64,000 nt of DNA from NCBI RefSeq assembly GCF_000158095.2, contig NZ_CM011002.1, forward strand, positions 1,441,228 through 1,505,227, given 5' to 3'. Under the pieces are notes generated by a model. It had not been told where the DNA came from, searched no databases, and saw only the letters and a program-made list of their open reading frames with translations. This DNA comes from Roseibium alexandrii DFL-11 (GTDB lineage Bacteria; Pseudomonadota; Alphaproteobacteria; Rhizobiales; Stappiaceae). Shown piece after piece: positions 36,252 to 45,708 of the stretch. Position 1 is the first letter of the stretch, and every line of letters begins with the position of its first letter. Both the position numbers and the translations under genes were made by a program.

Positions 36252-37595
36252 TTAGGGAAGCGTGTTCTTGTAGATTTTGCCATCCTTCATGATGATCTTG
36301 ATATTGTCGCGGTTCGTGACCTTTTTGATATCCTCCAGCGGATTGCCCTCCACGAGCAGAAGATCTGCCAATGCGTCTTCCTCGACACGGCCCAGCACAC
36401 CGGGATAAGGATTGCGCGGACCAGACAACTGCAGCAGTTCGGTGGCGTTGCCGGTAGACATCTTCAGAATTTCGTAAGGCGTGAACCAGTCAAGCAGACG
36501 CTCCATCTGTTCGACTTCCTCGCTGACACCGATGCCAGGACCCGGGCTGATGAAGATGTCGGTGCCATGCACAACTTTCAGGTCTGGCAGTTCCTTGATC
36601 CATTCATAAACCTGACCGGTGCCCTGACAGACGATTGCCTGCTTTGCATTCTGCGCTTCGGTGAGCCCGGCTTCACTACAGATCGTAAAGGGTTGGATGC
36701 TCAGCCAGACGCCTTCGGCAGCCATGCGCTCCAGTGTGGGACGGTCCAGAAGCTGGCCGTGCTCGATCGACTTCACGCCGCCGTCGATCGCCTGGTTGAC
36801 CGCGCGGGTCGTGTAGCCATGGACGGTCACGTAGGTGCCCCAGTTCTCAGCCGCTGCAACGGCCGCCTGAATTTCCTCCAGCAGGAACTGTGTCGTGTCG
36901 AGCGGATCGTTGATCCCGCTGACCGAGCCACCGATAGCCAGCTTGACTTGTGAGGCGCCCAGACGAAGTTGTTCGCGCGTCGCGGCCAGTATCTGCGGGA
37001 CCCCGTCAACCTGCGCCCCGTGGCCCTTTTGGTCCGACACAGGGCGTGCGCCGCCGAACATTGGGTTATCCTGCGCAGGCAGCCGGAAATCGCCGTGCCC
37101 GCTGGTCTGCGAGATCATGGCACCGGACGGATAGACCCGCGGTCCGGGAATAGAGCCGTCATCGATCGCCCGCTTCAGGCCAAAGACGTCCCCCGCCATG
37201 TCGCGTACAGTCGTGACACCGTTCATCAAAGTATCACGCGCCATAAGCGTGCTCTGGATAGTGGTGTAGCTCTGTCGCTGGAACAGGATCTCGGGGAAGG
37301 TGACGCCGGAGAACATCAGGTGGGTGTGACTGTCGATGATACCGGGCATCAGCGTATGGTCCGTGCCGTCGATCACCCGTCCGCCCGCAACTACGAGCTC
37401 CTCTGACGAGATCGCCGAGATCTTGTTGCCAGTCACAACGACGTTGACATCTTCCATCAGCGCTTCATTCACGCCGTCGAAGACATCGACATTGGTGAAC
37501 AGGATCGGGCTGTCCGGCGTCGTATTTTGGGCGGTTGCAGCGCTGGCTGCGCAGACGAGGGCGCCGCCAATTACTGTGGAAAGCATTTTTTTCAT
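36252..37595 (-). CDS. Secreted metal-dependent amidohydrolase (paralogue 2)
   Basis: 447 residues with signal peptide (to ATAQ). Same fold and order of motifs as its neighbour: MPGIIDSHTHLMF, TVRDMAGD, ASQVKLAIGGS, VTVHGYT, SIEHGQLLD, HGTDIFI; the last residues (IIMKDGKIYKNTLP) match too. The pair arose by tandem duplication. The ATG at 37595 gives the signal peptide; the longer frame to 37730 does not. Periplasmic; substrate unknown. Confidence 0.9.
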   Translation of the reverse strand: MKKMLSTVIGGALVCAASAATAQNTTPDSPILFTNVDVFDGVNEALMEDVNVVVTGNKISAISSEELVVAGGRVIDGTDHTLMPGIIDSHTHLMFSGVTFPEILFQRQSYTTIQSTLMARDTLMNGVTTVRDMAGDVFGLKRAIDDGSIPGPRVYPSGAMISQTSGHGDFRLPAQDNPMFGGARPVSDQKGHGAQVDGVPQILAATREQLRLGASQVKLAIGGSVSGINDPLDTTQFLLEEIQAAVAAAENWGTYVTVHGYTTRAVNQAIDGGVKSIEHGQLLDRPTLERMAAEGVWLSIQPFTICSEAGLTEAQNAKQAIVCQGTGQVYEWIKELPDLKVVHGTDIFISPGPGIGVSEEVEQMERLLDWFTPYEILKMSTGNATELLQLSGPRNPYPGVLGRVEEDALADLLLVEGNPLEDIKKVTNRDNIKIIMKDGKIYKNTLP

Positions 37596-37689
37596 CGATG
37601 GGGCCTTTCTCCATTTTATTCTTGAAAAATTGAGACAGCTAGCGCGAACGAACGCAGGTCGCTCCCTCAGCAGGCAGATCCAAAGACCA

Positions 37690-39234
37690 TCATTGCACAA
37701 CTGGATTGCGGATCGCGACACCAGCATCAACGCGCTGGACCACGGAGTTGTCGACCACGACCTGACCGTTGACTATGACGAAAGGGATGCCGGTAGAGGG
37801 CAGCGAATTCTCGCCGATCTTCGCAGTGGCGTTGTCCGTCACGGTCTCGGGGTCGAAGATGGTGATGTCGGCCGCCGAGCCTTCCTGCAGGCGTCCGCGG
37901 ATCTTCATCTGGGGCACGTGGTCCTCGAGGAAGACCGCGGGCTGATAAGTCATCTTCGACAGCGCGGTCATAAGCGAGATGCCGTCGTTCTCGCGCGCCA
38001 TCCGAAGGATACGCGCATGGGTGCCGGCGCCGCGGGCGTGGCCGTTGCCTGCGCCGTAGGGCTTGTCCCAGTCGCCAGTGTAGCCGTCCTCGAAGAGATA
38101 CGGCATCGCGTCCGAGCCGACGATTGTCGTCGGGCGCGAGAATGCCTCGTCGATATACTCCTGCTTCATCGTGTACATCAGCAGGCCCGTCGTGGGTGCC
38201 TCGGTGCGCAGCCGGTCGAACTCTTCGTCGGTCAGGGACTGCCCGGTTTCGGTGACGACGTAGTCGGACGCCGTGACGCCAAGCCGGTCCTGATAGCCGG
38301 GTCGGTTGTAGTCGGCGTCGACATAGGTTCCGGCGTATTGGTAGGGGTAGAATTCCCCGATGACGTTCTGGCCCTGCGCCTGCGCCGCCTCGATCAGATC
38401 GAGGCACTTGCCGGTCAGGCCGAGGCAGTTGCTGGGGACGTGATGCATCAGCATCGGGACGTCCTGGGTCCGGGCAACGGTCAGCATTTCCTCGAGCCCG
38501 AGGTACCCGCTGGGCGGGATCTGCGACAGATAGCGGACGTGAACCGTGATCGGGACATCATACTTCTTCGCCAGCCCGGTAACGGCCATCACCTCAGGCG
38601 AACCCACTACTGTATAGTATCCCAGCGGGTAGGAGATGCCGATCGCGCCCCGCTTCAGGCCGTTCTCGACGGCTTCCAGGATGAGCGGCTCATCCATCGG
38701 GTCGTAGACCTTGGTCTTGAACAGTGCACCGTCCTGCATCGCAGCGCCGAGCGCACCATTGTAAATCGGGCTGCGTCCGGGATCGACGCCGTCGAGTACC
38801 GCGATTCGTGAGAAGGCGTGCGAGGCCGACGTGCCGTAGTTCAGGATTGCGGTTTCGTTCTCCCAGTAGGCGTAGAAGTCATCAACTCCGTGAGCGCCGA
38901 GTTCGAGATCGAGCGGGGTCGTGACGCCGTCCCGCGCATAAAGCCGGAAGGCGTAAGGCTCCTGCCCGTGGCTGTGATAGTCGATGAAACCCGGGGCCAC
39001 GACATGGCCGGTGGCGTCGATCACCCGAGCACCTTCCAGCGCCTCGGTCGAGATTTCCGTGATAAAGCCGTTGTTGATGCCGACATTGGCAATCTGGTCG
39101 AAGCCCGTATCCGGATCCATCACCCGGCCGTTTTCAATCACGATATCGAAAGACTGGGCCAAGGCGGGAAGGTCTGCACAAGTGACGGACAATGCCAATG
39201 CGGCCAAGAAAGTCGTGTTTTTCACTACCTGCAT
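37690..39234 (-). CDS. Secreted N-acyl-D-amino-acid deacylase-like amidohydrolase
   Basis: 514 residues: signal peptide (to ALAQ), then APGFIDYHSHGQE, GAIGISYPLGYY, VPITVHVRYLS, MLMHHVPSNCLG, TIVGSDAMPY and a C-terminal GRLQEGSAADITIFDPETV, all features of the D-aminoacylase/N-acyl-D-Glu deacylase branch. It starts with CAGGAGG upstream. With the two sister hydrolases, the channel upstream and the AraC gene it forms a set for uptake and breakdown of an acylated or D-amino-acid compound; the substrate is not known. Confidence 0.9.
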   Translation of the reverse strand: MQVVKNTTFLAALALSVTCADLPALAQSFDIVIENGRVMDPDTGFDQIANVGINNGFITEISTEALEGARVIDATGHVVAPGFIDYHSHGQEPYAFRLYARDGVTTPLDLELGAHGVDDFYAYWENETAILNYGTSASHAFSRIAVLDGVDPGRSPIYNGALGAAMQDGALFKTKVYDPMDEPLILEAVENGLKRGAIGISYPLGYYTVVGSPEVMAVTGLAKKYDVPITVHVRYLSQIPPSGYLGLEEMLTVARTQDVPMLMHHVPSNCLGLTGKCLDLIEAAQAQGQNVIGEFYPYQYAGTYVDADYNRPGYQDRLGVTASDYVVTETGQSLTDEEFDRLRTEAPTTGLLMYTMKQEYIDEAFSRPTTIVGSDAMPYLFEDGYTGDWDKPYGAGNGHARGAGTHARILRMARENDGISLMTALSKMTYQPAVFLEDHVPQMKIRGRLQEGSAADITIFDPETVTDNATAKIGENSLPSTGIPFVIVNGQVVVDNSVVQRVDAGVAIRNPVVQ

Positions 39235-39272
39235 TTTTGTTCCTCCTGTTCCGGATTACGGCCGGTGAATAT

Positions 39273-40079
39273 CTATTTGGTTGGAAAGACGAAGGTTGCG
39301 GTCAGGCCGAAACCGAGGCCCTCGGGGCTGGAGTCCGTTTCAGCGGCCCAATACCGCGCCCGGCCTTGCAACTGCACGAGCTGATCACCGACACTGAGGA
39401 GTTTGGAGACCCCCACATTGACCGGGCCACTCAGTTCACTCTCGGCCCAATTGTAGGTCAGCTCCGAGTTAATCGAAAAGGTCCAGGCATCCGACGTTGT
39501 GTAGGCAACGAATGGCTGCAGGAAAGTCGCGTTCAGGTCCGGCGCGTTGCTGCGTGTTTCAACAGCGCCCCACAGGTGATTTGCAAGACCGCCATAGGTC
39601 CATGGACCTTTTTGAAAAAGTACGACCCCGGTTGGACCGAACCCCAAGGTTCCCGCGCCCAGATATTCATCTGTCGAGGTCGGAATGGCCGCTATCGGAC
39701 CAGCTCCAACAATCAAGTTTCCCAAAGATGTCGGCATCGGCGCGGCGGGGGATAAAAACAGACTTTGAGCTGTGTCGCTCAGGCCGAACTGTGCTCCTTG
39801 GCCTGGAATAACGCCATTCTGGTAAACAACAGGAACGATTGTCCGGCTGATCAGGTTCCAGTCTGCATTCAAGCTGAACGGAACAACAGGCTGGATGTTG
39901 GTTGTCGCGCGCCAACCGTCATTGGGCCCGACACGAAAATCGAAACTGCTCTGGATCGGAAAACTAATCAGATTGGCGACCGGGTTGTTCAGCTGTTTTG
40001 CCACATCTTCGTCTGCCATTGACGGGCCCGTCGCAAGGGCAAATACCGCGCCCGCAAGAATAAGGTGTTTGAAGTACAT
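39273..40079 (-). CDS. Outer-membrane transporter-like beta-barrel (paralogue 2)
   Basis: 268 residues with signal peptide (to SMA) and a beta-rich chain ending in an aromatic strand (LTATFVFPTK). It shares the N-terminal pattern N-P-[VI]-A-x-[LM]-I-S-[FV]-P with the barrel beside the arylsulfatase. First gene of the leftward amidohydrolase group, 38 bases from the D-aminoacylase-like gene. A 17-bp palindrome lies 30 bases upstream of its start. The likely job is passage of the hydrolases' substrate. Confidence 0.82.
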   Translation of the reverse strand: MYFKHLILAGAVFALATGPSMADEDVAKQLNNPVANLISFPIQSSFDFRVGPNDGWRATTNIQPVVPFSLNADWNLISRTIVPVVYQNGVIPGQGAQFGLSDTAQSLFLSPAAPMPTSLGNLIVGAGPIAAIPTSTDEYLGAGTLGFGPTGVVLFQKGPWTYGGLANHLWGAVETRSNAPDLNATFLQPFVAYTTSDAWTFSINSELTYNWAESELSGPVNVGVSKLLSVGDQLVQLQGRARYWAAETDSSPEGLGFGLTATFVFPTK

Positions 40080-40108
40080 TATATCTTCCCTTGCTTCGAA
40101 GCTATTCG

Positions 40109-40125
40109 AGCCCAATAATTGGGCT
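40109..40125. promoter_or_regulatory. 17-bp perfect palindrome, operator candidate
   Basis: AGCCCAAT-A-ATTGGGCT: two 8-bp arms around one base, 30 bases before the ATG of the channel gene. Its position suits a repressor of the channel-amidohydrolase operon. It does not look like an AraC direct-repeat site, so the binder may be a dimeric regulator encoded elsewhere. Confidence 0.6.
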
Positions 40126-40786
40126 AATGCAATACTACCTTGGACAGCATCCCACTTCCCGGGCCGCCCAGACCGAGGCAGTCACTGGAAAACTCATCAG
40201 GCCGGCAGTGGAACCTGATAACGGCTGTGACACCTCCGGTTTTTCCTGCCGGTATCCTGCGCAGCTGCAACGGCGATCCACAGTGAGCAAAACGGTATCA
40301 ATGACCAAGCCAGTTCTGCGCCGAGAGTGTCGTGCCATTTGAAAGCATCTCCATGCCGCTCATCACCCGAACCGGAAGCTGCCGCTAAGTCAGCCTTCCA
40401 CGACTCGATTGATTTGTTTCAACGACGCAAATTGCATCACGCAGTCTTTTGGGCAAGTCGTCTCGCAGGCCCAAAGCAAAACCGTCAGCTACAAAAAGCT
40501 CGACTCCAAAACAAATCAACAAATAAAAGCACAATAAAAAATCTGATTTATTTTATTTTTCGAATATTACTGTTTATTATTTTCGCTTTTACAAAATCTA
40601 AATAATATTAACTCATCGAATAAATCTACTTTTCCCGAAATTTTGATAACATGCTGATTGCCGCAATAAAAACGCGACAAGACTGTAATAAAGGCCTAAT
40701 TTTCTCGGCACGTTTTTGAACTAATACTATGGGAAAATCGAGGCCCGATTCCTCCGCCTCTACGCAAATTGACAGAGGAGCGCTCC
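40126..40786. other. Intergenic region with AT-rich island (about 40480-40730)
   Basis: Roughly 660 bases with no gene. From about 40480 to 40730 the sequence turns strongly AT-rich (long A/T runs), in sharp contrast with the GC-rich surroundings, and so could be curved DNA bound by an H-NS-like silencer such as Ros/MucR. A 92-codon frame (40327-40605) reaches into it but its composition is that of low-complexity DNA, not a protein. Confidence 0.6.
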
Positions 40787-41779
40787 ATGACCGGACGAGA
40801 GAACGCCAGCACAAACAGAGGTTTGACCTCCCAGTGGATTGAGGATCAGCGCCTCGTACAACATTCAGCGAAAATGCCCATTTTGCATGAGCGGGTCGTA
40901 CAGCTTGAACCTGGCAAGGATGCCTTGAAATACATTCTGGCCACGGGTCGCGAGTCGGTCATCATCCGAATCTCGACATTACCGCTCGTCACGGCGGAAA
41001 GACTGACCTCGCCAGACTGGATCACGATAATCTATCCGCTGAGTTGGGCGCGGGAGTATTTGCTGAATGGCCATGAATGCGAGACAGGGCATCTTTATCT
41101 GTTCCAGGGGCCGAATGGGTTCATATCTTCCGCGCGCCAGCGCGACTCCATCACCATTGGCCTGCGCCGCCAACGCCTCATCGCGACCTGTGCAAGCCTG
41201 CTGGGCGTCGATACCGAGGATATTGCCCTGGATGACGCCGTGGTGAAACTGCCCGCAGCCATAGATCAATTCTTCCGGCAGAGCCTTTGCAAGGTGCTTT
41301 CGACACCGGATTACACCACACGGCAATACGGCCAAGTCACAATGCCGGCAGCCCTTGAAGCCGATCTTTATGCGATGATCGCCGGTGTGCTGGCGCCTTG
41401 CGTGTTCCCCGAACTCAAGGGACGCATGGGTCAAAGGTCTTCTTTGAAGTCATTGCGCTGCGTGTCGGAGTTTATAGATCTGAACGGCTGCGCCAATCTG
41501 AGCACCGCCGATCTGTGCCGGGTGGCAAAGTTAGAATACTCTCGGCTGCATGCCGTCTTTGACGAGGTGCTTGGCACCTCCCCTTACAAATATCTCCAGA
41601 GCGCGAGATTGAGCGAGGCAAGAAGACTGCTCCTCGATGATCGCAATCCGCCAAAAAGCATCAAGGACGTGGCGCTTTCTCTGGGCTATATGAAAAGTGG
41701 GCGCTTTGCGGAACAGTACCGAGATATGTTTGATGAGCTGCCGAGCGAAACAATGGCGCGGGCAAACCAGACCAGATAA
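40787..41779 (+). CDS. AraC-family transcriptional regulator
   Basis: 330 residues. The C-terminal ~100 residues hold the two AraC helix-turn-helix motifs (LSTADLCRVAKLEYSRLHAVF and SIKDVALSLGYMKSGRFAEQY, the longer ones shown in part), with the usual GTSPYKYLQSARL linker. The N-terminal half is a sensing domain similar to QseD/'AraC-binding-like' regulators. ATG at 40787 has GAGGAG upstream. Divergent from the channel-amidohydrolase genes, so it likely controls them. Confidence 0.9.
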   Translation: MTGRENASTNRGLTSQWIEDQRLVQHSAKMPILHERVVQLEPGKDALKYILATGRESVIIRISTLPLVTAERLTSPDWITIIYPLSWAREYLLNGHECETGHLYLFQGPNGFISSARQRDSITIGLRRQRLIATCASLLGVDTEDIALDDAVVKLPAAIDQFFRQSLCKVLSTPDYTTRQYGQVTMPAALEADLYAMIAGVLAPCVFPELKGRMGQRSSLKSLRCVSEFIDLNGCANLSTADLCRVAKLEYSRLHAVFDEVLGTSPYKYLQSARLSEARRLLLDDRNPPKSIKDVALSLGYMKSGRFAEQYRDMFDELPSETMARANQTR

Positions 41780-41837
41780 ACAAACGGCCCCGGCTCGTTT
41801 CCCCTTGGAGCCTGGTGCCGGAACGGAGATCCCAAAC

Positions 41838-42182
41838 GTGTTTGCTTTTGCGACGAGTGTCATTCGCCTCATCAGGGCAATCCTGAAATCCTGGCATGTT
41901 CCAAGGTTCAAGACAGGTCTCGCGCTTGCAGTCCTGATCCTGTTCTCAGGTACACTGTTCTACCGTCAGGTGGAAGGCTGGTCCTGGGTGGATTCGCTCT
42001 ATTTCTGCGCGGTGACCGTTTCCACGGTCGGCAGCGCCGACTTCGCTCCCCGGACCGACTTCGGCAAAATGTTCACGGTGCTCTACATTTTCGTCGGTGT
42101 CGGGGTGTTCATCAACCTGTTCATGCAATTCGCCCGGGCCTTGCTCCATATCGAGAAGCAGGAAGACAAAGGACAACACTGA
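41838..42182 (+). CDS. Two-helix ion channel protein with variant filter
   Basis: 114 residues from a GTG at 41838 with GGAG upstream. Outer helix (LALAVLILFSGTLFY), pore helix and filter (SLYFCAVTVSTVGSADF), inner helix (LYIFVGVGVFINLFMQF): the Ion_trans_2 layout of simple tetrameric K+ channels. The filter reads TVGSAD where the K+ signature is TVGYGD, so Tyr is Ser and the second Gly is Ala (about residues 62-67). No RCK domain. It may conduct differently or be a non-canonical channel. Confidence 0.82.
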   Translation: MFAFATSVIRLIRAILKSWHVPRFKTGLALAVLILFSGTLFYRQVEGWSWVDSLYFCAVTVSTVGSADFAPRTDFGKMFTVLYIFVGVGVFINLFMQFARALLHIEKQEDKGQH

Positions 42183-42253
42183 TATTTCATGGCGTCGCGC
42201 TTCCTTGTCCACAACGATGACGCCTCACACTCGCCCGCGTTTAGAAAGAAGGC

Positions 42254-43513
42254 TCAAGGCGCTCCCGCCGGACGTCCAGCGCCCCGGAAAACGGTAATCG
42301 GGAGATTGGCTAGGCCCTGAATGACATTGGCAGCCTGGTTCGGCGGCGCCGAACTCGCCTCCAGGCTGTCACCGGCCTCAAGGCGCTCCCCGATCAATTT
42401 GACGACGCCCGGTGCTTCCGCAAATTTTGTGTGATGGATACTCGACTTGTCCTTGACCTGACTGAGATCAACCACGGTGACGCCCAGGCCTGCCAGCCGT
42501 TCGGGATCAGCATCGCCGACACGGTTCACGCCGCCGGCCAGATAGCGCGATATACCCAACGCCTTGTCATTGCTGGCAATCAGAACATAGACGCCTTCCC
42601 GGCCTTCAGGGGTAGCGCGCAGCTGTTCTTCAAACACATCAATATCGATGTCGGGAGAGGCGAGGATGATGTTTCGGATCTTGTGGCGGGAATTTAGTCT
42701 CCCCTGCAGGGCCGCCTGTCTGATGGCTTCCATGGTCAGGAAATTGCCCATCGAGTGCGCGACAATATCAACACCGGCAGGCGACGCCGCCAAAAGCAGG
42801 TCGCCTGCGGCAATCAGCCGGTCACGGGCCGCAAGAGCGCTGTTGAGGTCATAGACATAATCAAAGGTCGAGCCTTTCGAGGGCCAGCTGAACACCACCG
42901 GCACGCCGGTGAACCCGGTGTCATTGACAAACTGTGCCGCCCTCAGAACCGCATCCGTCAAGGTGGTGTTGAACCCGTGAACGAAGACCAGAATATCACG
43001 GGCTTGGCCGCGCCTTCCTTTGAGGTTGATTCTCAGGTCCGCCACGAACTGCGAAGAGCCGCTAAAGACTTTCGGGTCCACGATGGTAAACGTGTCTTTT
43101 GGATCCGGAGGCAGCCTGGTGGGGCGCTCGATTTCTCCGGTCTCATGATTGGGCGGGATGGTCACCCGGACTTTCGCAAGATTGAGATTGGGGCTTCTAT
43201 CGCCGGAAAAAAGCAGGGCCGGGTCTGTCGCCATCTCCCGGCTGGTCATGATGTAGATGTCCCGTTGAACGAGACCCGGCACCGCAGCGTCAAATGCCGC
43301 AGATGTGCTCAACCCGATAATCGCGGCCGGAGGGCCTGCACAGGCGGCCAGCAAGAAACCGGCGAGAGCCAAACAGACCAGCCTGCCACCCCCCGCATAT
43401 TGCTGGTTATGAAATCTGATAAACGCATCTCGCCAAGAACGTTTCAGCGACCCTGACCTTCCGATTGGGCGTGGCAAGACGATCCAGCCCAAGGCATCCG
43501 CGACCAAGTTCAT
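42254..43513 (-). CDS. DUF900 alpha/beta hydrolase lipoprotein
   Basis: 419 residues. After a charged N-terminus lies a lipobox (LAGFLLAACAG). The hydrolase core has DILVFVHGFNTT (oxyanion), VVFSWPSKG, and the nucleophile elbow VDIVAHSMGN (Ser), with Asp in SPDIDID and His near SSIHHTKF. DUF900 hydrolases are esterase-like enzymes of unknown substrate. The upstream Met may be too early: a start nearer the lipobox would be more usual, but no better ribosome site was seen. Confidence 0.85.
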   Translation of the reverse strand: MNLVADALGWIVLPRPIGRSGSLKRSWRDAFIRFHNQQYAGGGRLVCLALAGFLLAACAGPPAAIIGLSTSAAFDAAVPGLVQRDIYIMTSREMATDPALLFSGDRSPNLNLAKVRVTIPPNHETGEIERPTRLPPDPKDTFTIVDPKVFSGSSQFVADLRINLKGRRGQARDILVFVHGFNTTLTDAVLRAAQFVNDTGFTGVPVVFSWPSKGSTFDYVYDLNSALAARDRLIAAGDLLLAASPAGVDIVAHSMGNFLTMEAIRQAALQGRLNSRHKIRNIILASPDIDIDVFEEQLRATPEGREGVYVLIASNDKALGISRYLAGGVNRVGDADPERLAGLGVTVVDLSQVKDKSSIHHTKFAEAPGVVKLIGERLEAGDSLEASSAPPNQAANVIQGLANLPITVFRGAGRPAGAP

Positions 43514-43520
43514 CTGCGCT

Positions 43521-44942
43521 CTAAAAATCCAGCTGCAAGCGGGTACCGATCACAAACGCGTCGTCTGCTGCCGGGTTTGCGGAATTGATATACTGGACAT
43601 TCAGCGAGGTCCGCGCAGCCGGAGTCCAGGCCACATTGTAGTAGGCTTCGATCGCGTGCTCGAACCGATCGATGCTGACCCCTACCGCCGACAGATCGGA
43701 CCTCAGGTCATCCGAGAAATGGGTTCCGGCCCAGCCAATGCCCCAATTGTCGTCGGCCCGGCCAAACAAACCGCCAAAGCCGCCAATGCCCAGACTATAG
43801 AACTGATCGATGACATTGCGACCTTCTGGTGCGATGCCGAACCGGCCGAACAGGCCGATCCCGACCGGAAGCCCGTCGCTGCGCTTCACACTCTCATCCG
43901 CCCAGACATACTGGGATGCGGTTAGGGTTAAAGCATAATTGCCTGTGCGCGTTGCCGCTGGGACCTGTCCTGTCAGGACTTCAAAAAGGTACCGCTCATC
44001 GATATCATACCGCAGCGGATCCTTGGACGTGTAGCCGGCAAGCGCATTGTAGTTCCCAGGCAAATTGCCAAATTTCGGTGTCCATGTGGCGGCGACTCCA
44101 TAGGTCATCGTGTCGAAACCGAAATCCTCAAAACCGGGTGTCACTGCATTGGTATTGTTGGAGGTCACCACGCCGGTGACACTTAAGTCTTCGGTGATTT
44201 GCTTGATCACCGCACCGCCCAAGGACGTGTAAGGCACAAATGCACCGAGAATCGGGTTGTTGTTCAATCCTACATAAAGAAACTGGCTGCGTTCGTTATT
44301 CGCAAAAAGGTTGGTATCGGCAAGCCCTGTGAAATTCACTTTACCGGCCAGAACACTGAACCCGGCAGGAAGCGCCTGAACCGCGTATAGTTCAGACAGC
44401 GCGAGTGCGGACGGCTCTGCAGGCATGATGGAATCGCTGTTGAGCGGCAGGACAGCGCCGGTTCCGGTCACGGTTTTTCCCCAATTGCCCTCCAGATGAC
44501 TGACGATAAGACCGCCGGACCACAATCCGGCCCGTCCGGTGTCGAGCACCGCCCACAAGTCAGCCGATCCATAATAGCGCGCGCCATCGCTAGTCCCGTT
44601 TGCGCTGCCCTGAACCACCTGCGTGACACCGGCATCCACCACCAGGCCATTTTCAGCAGCCTGTGTCCGCAGACCGCCCAAACTGCCGAACAGATACTGC
44701 CGGTCAAGCAGCCGCCCATCAACCGTTGCCGGATCCATGTTCGGATCACCGTAGAATTTCGGCATGCGCTTCAGACCATAATAGACGGCCGGGGCAACAT
44801 CCAGAATCGAGATGAATTCTTTTTCAGTGGCTTCAGTGCCGTCCGCCGACTGTCCGAAGGCAAATGGCGAACCGACCAGAATCGCTCCTGTGATCAGCGT
44901 GATGCCACGCAGTTGTGATCCCAAAAGACCCATCATCAACAA
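43521..44942 (-). CDS. OprB-type carbohydrate porin
   Basis: 473 residues with a signal peptide (to FAFG) and a beta-barrel ending in Phe (GTRLQLDF). Motifs fit the OprB family: repeated aromatic strands, DNWGIGWAGTHFSD and RFEHAIEAYYNVAWTP. Outer-membrane channel for sugars or other small solutes. It lies 7 bases from the DUF900 start in the same direction, so the two may be co-transcribed. First Met could be 44942 or 44936. Confidence 0.88.
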   Translation of the reverse strand: MLMMGLLGSQLRGITLITGAILVGSPFAFGQSADGTEATEKEFISILDVAPAVYYGLKRMPKFYGDPNMDPATVDGRLLDRQYLFGSLGGLRTQAAENGLVVDAGVTQVVQGSANGTSDGARYYGSADLWAVLDTGRAGLWSGGLIVSHLEGNWGKTVTGTGAVLPLNSDSIMPAEPSALALSELYAVQALPAGFSVLAGKVNFTGLADTNLFANNERSQFLYVGLNNNPILGAFVPYTSLGGAVIKQITEDLSVTGVVTSNNTNAVTPGFEDFGFDTMTYGVAATWTPKFGNLPGNYNALAGYTSKDPLRYDIDERYLFEVLTGQVPAATRTGNYALTLTASQYVWADESVKRSDGLPVGIGLFGRFGIAPEGRNVIDQFYSLGIGGFGGLFGRADDNWGIGWAGTHFSDDLRSDLSAVGVSIDRFEHAIEAYYNVAWTPAARTSLNVQYINSANPAADDAFVIGTRLQLDF

Positions 44943-45708
44943 ACTCCCTGTAACCTGTCAGTCTGGTGCGGCCCCAGGCCAACCAGCTTTGAATCCCTTA
45001 ACGATAACGCTACACCGGGGGGAGACGTGAAGCTATTCCTGCACCGAAATCGGGCCTCGTTTTTTTCAAGGCGTTGCAGAGGATCAACACCAACATGCAA
45101 TTTTACCGAGACTTTTGACACCAGTAACGCTTCCTGGTCAGCGTTTCCGGCAACAGTCATGTGAGCGGCACGCTGACCGATGGAGCAAACACCGCAGCAG
45201 CAGCCGAACTGAAATTCCTGGCAATCCTGCCCCCCCAACCTGCTGATAATTCCGGTGATCGAAAAAACACTGTCATGCGGCCGCCTACTGCCGTAGCTTA
45301 GTTATTACGTACCGCCTGTGGCCGGTCAACAGCCGACGCGGGCGGGAGTCGCAGAGGCGTATAAAAGCGGATAAATTGGGCCTTGATTTATCCCCGGCCG
45401 GACACCATCCCAGTTCCAAGAAGATCGTTGGTCCGCGAGCGCAGAACGGACGGTTGTTCAAGACCTGCAACGACCCTCTTCGATTCCAACTTTTTGGGTC
45501 GGGATACAAAGACCCGAATGACTGAATTTTGGCGCATGGCGGACCTTGCACCTGAACGCAGCAAAAGCCTGCTTCCCGCCCTTCCTGTGAATTCGCTGGA
45601 TTTCGAAAGGACGTCGGATTTGCAGCCGCGATCATTTCGGCATGCGCAAAGTGAACCGTCCAAGATGGAGTCAGTTCGAGACATGCCCGGTTTGGGTAAA
45701 TTTTGCCC
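44943..45708. other. Intergenic region bounding the Mu-like element
   Basis: 766 bases with no convincing gene. GGTCCGC occurs at 45430 and its complement at 45539; the same heptamer recurs beyond the other end of the transposon genes (48603, 48614, 48715, 48727), so this stretch may contain the left end of the element. Confidence 0.4.

Noticed and set aside
37336..38811. 491-codon plus-strand open frame
   Set aside because: Antisense to two amidohydrolase genes with clear catalytic motifs; a codon-bias shadow.
40327..40605. 92-codon frame running into the AT-rich island
   Set aside because: Tail is low-complexity Lys/Ile/Phe from A/T runs; no ribosome site.
45285..45684. Overlapping 98-121-codon frames next to the Mu-like genes, considered as a third transposon gene
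   Set aside because: No ribosome site, no TniQ- or Gam-like features, and frames on both strands of equal length.
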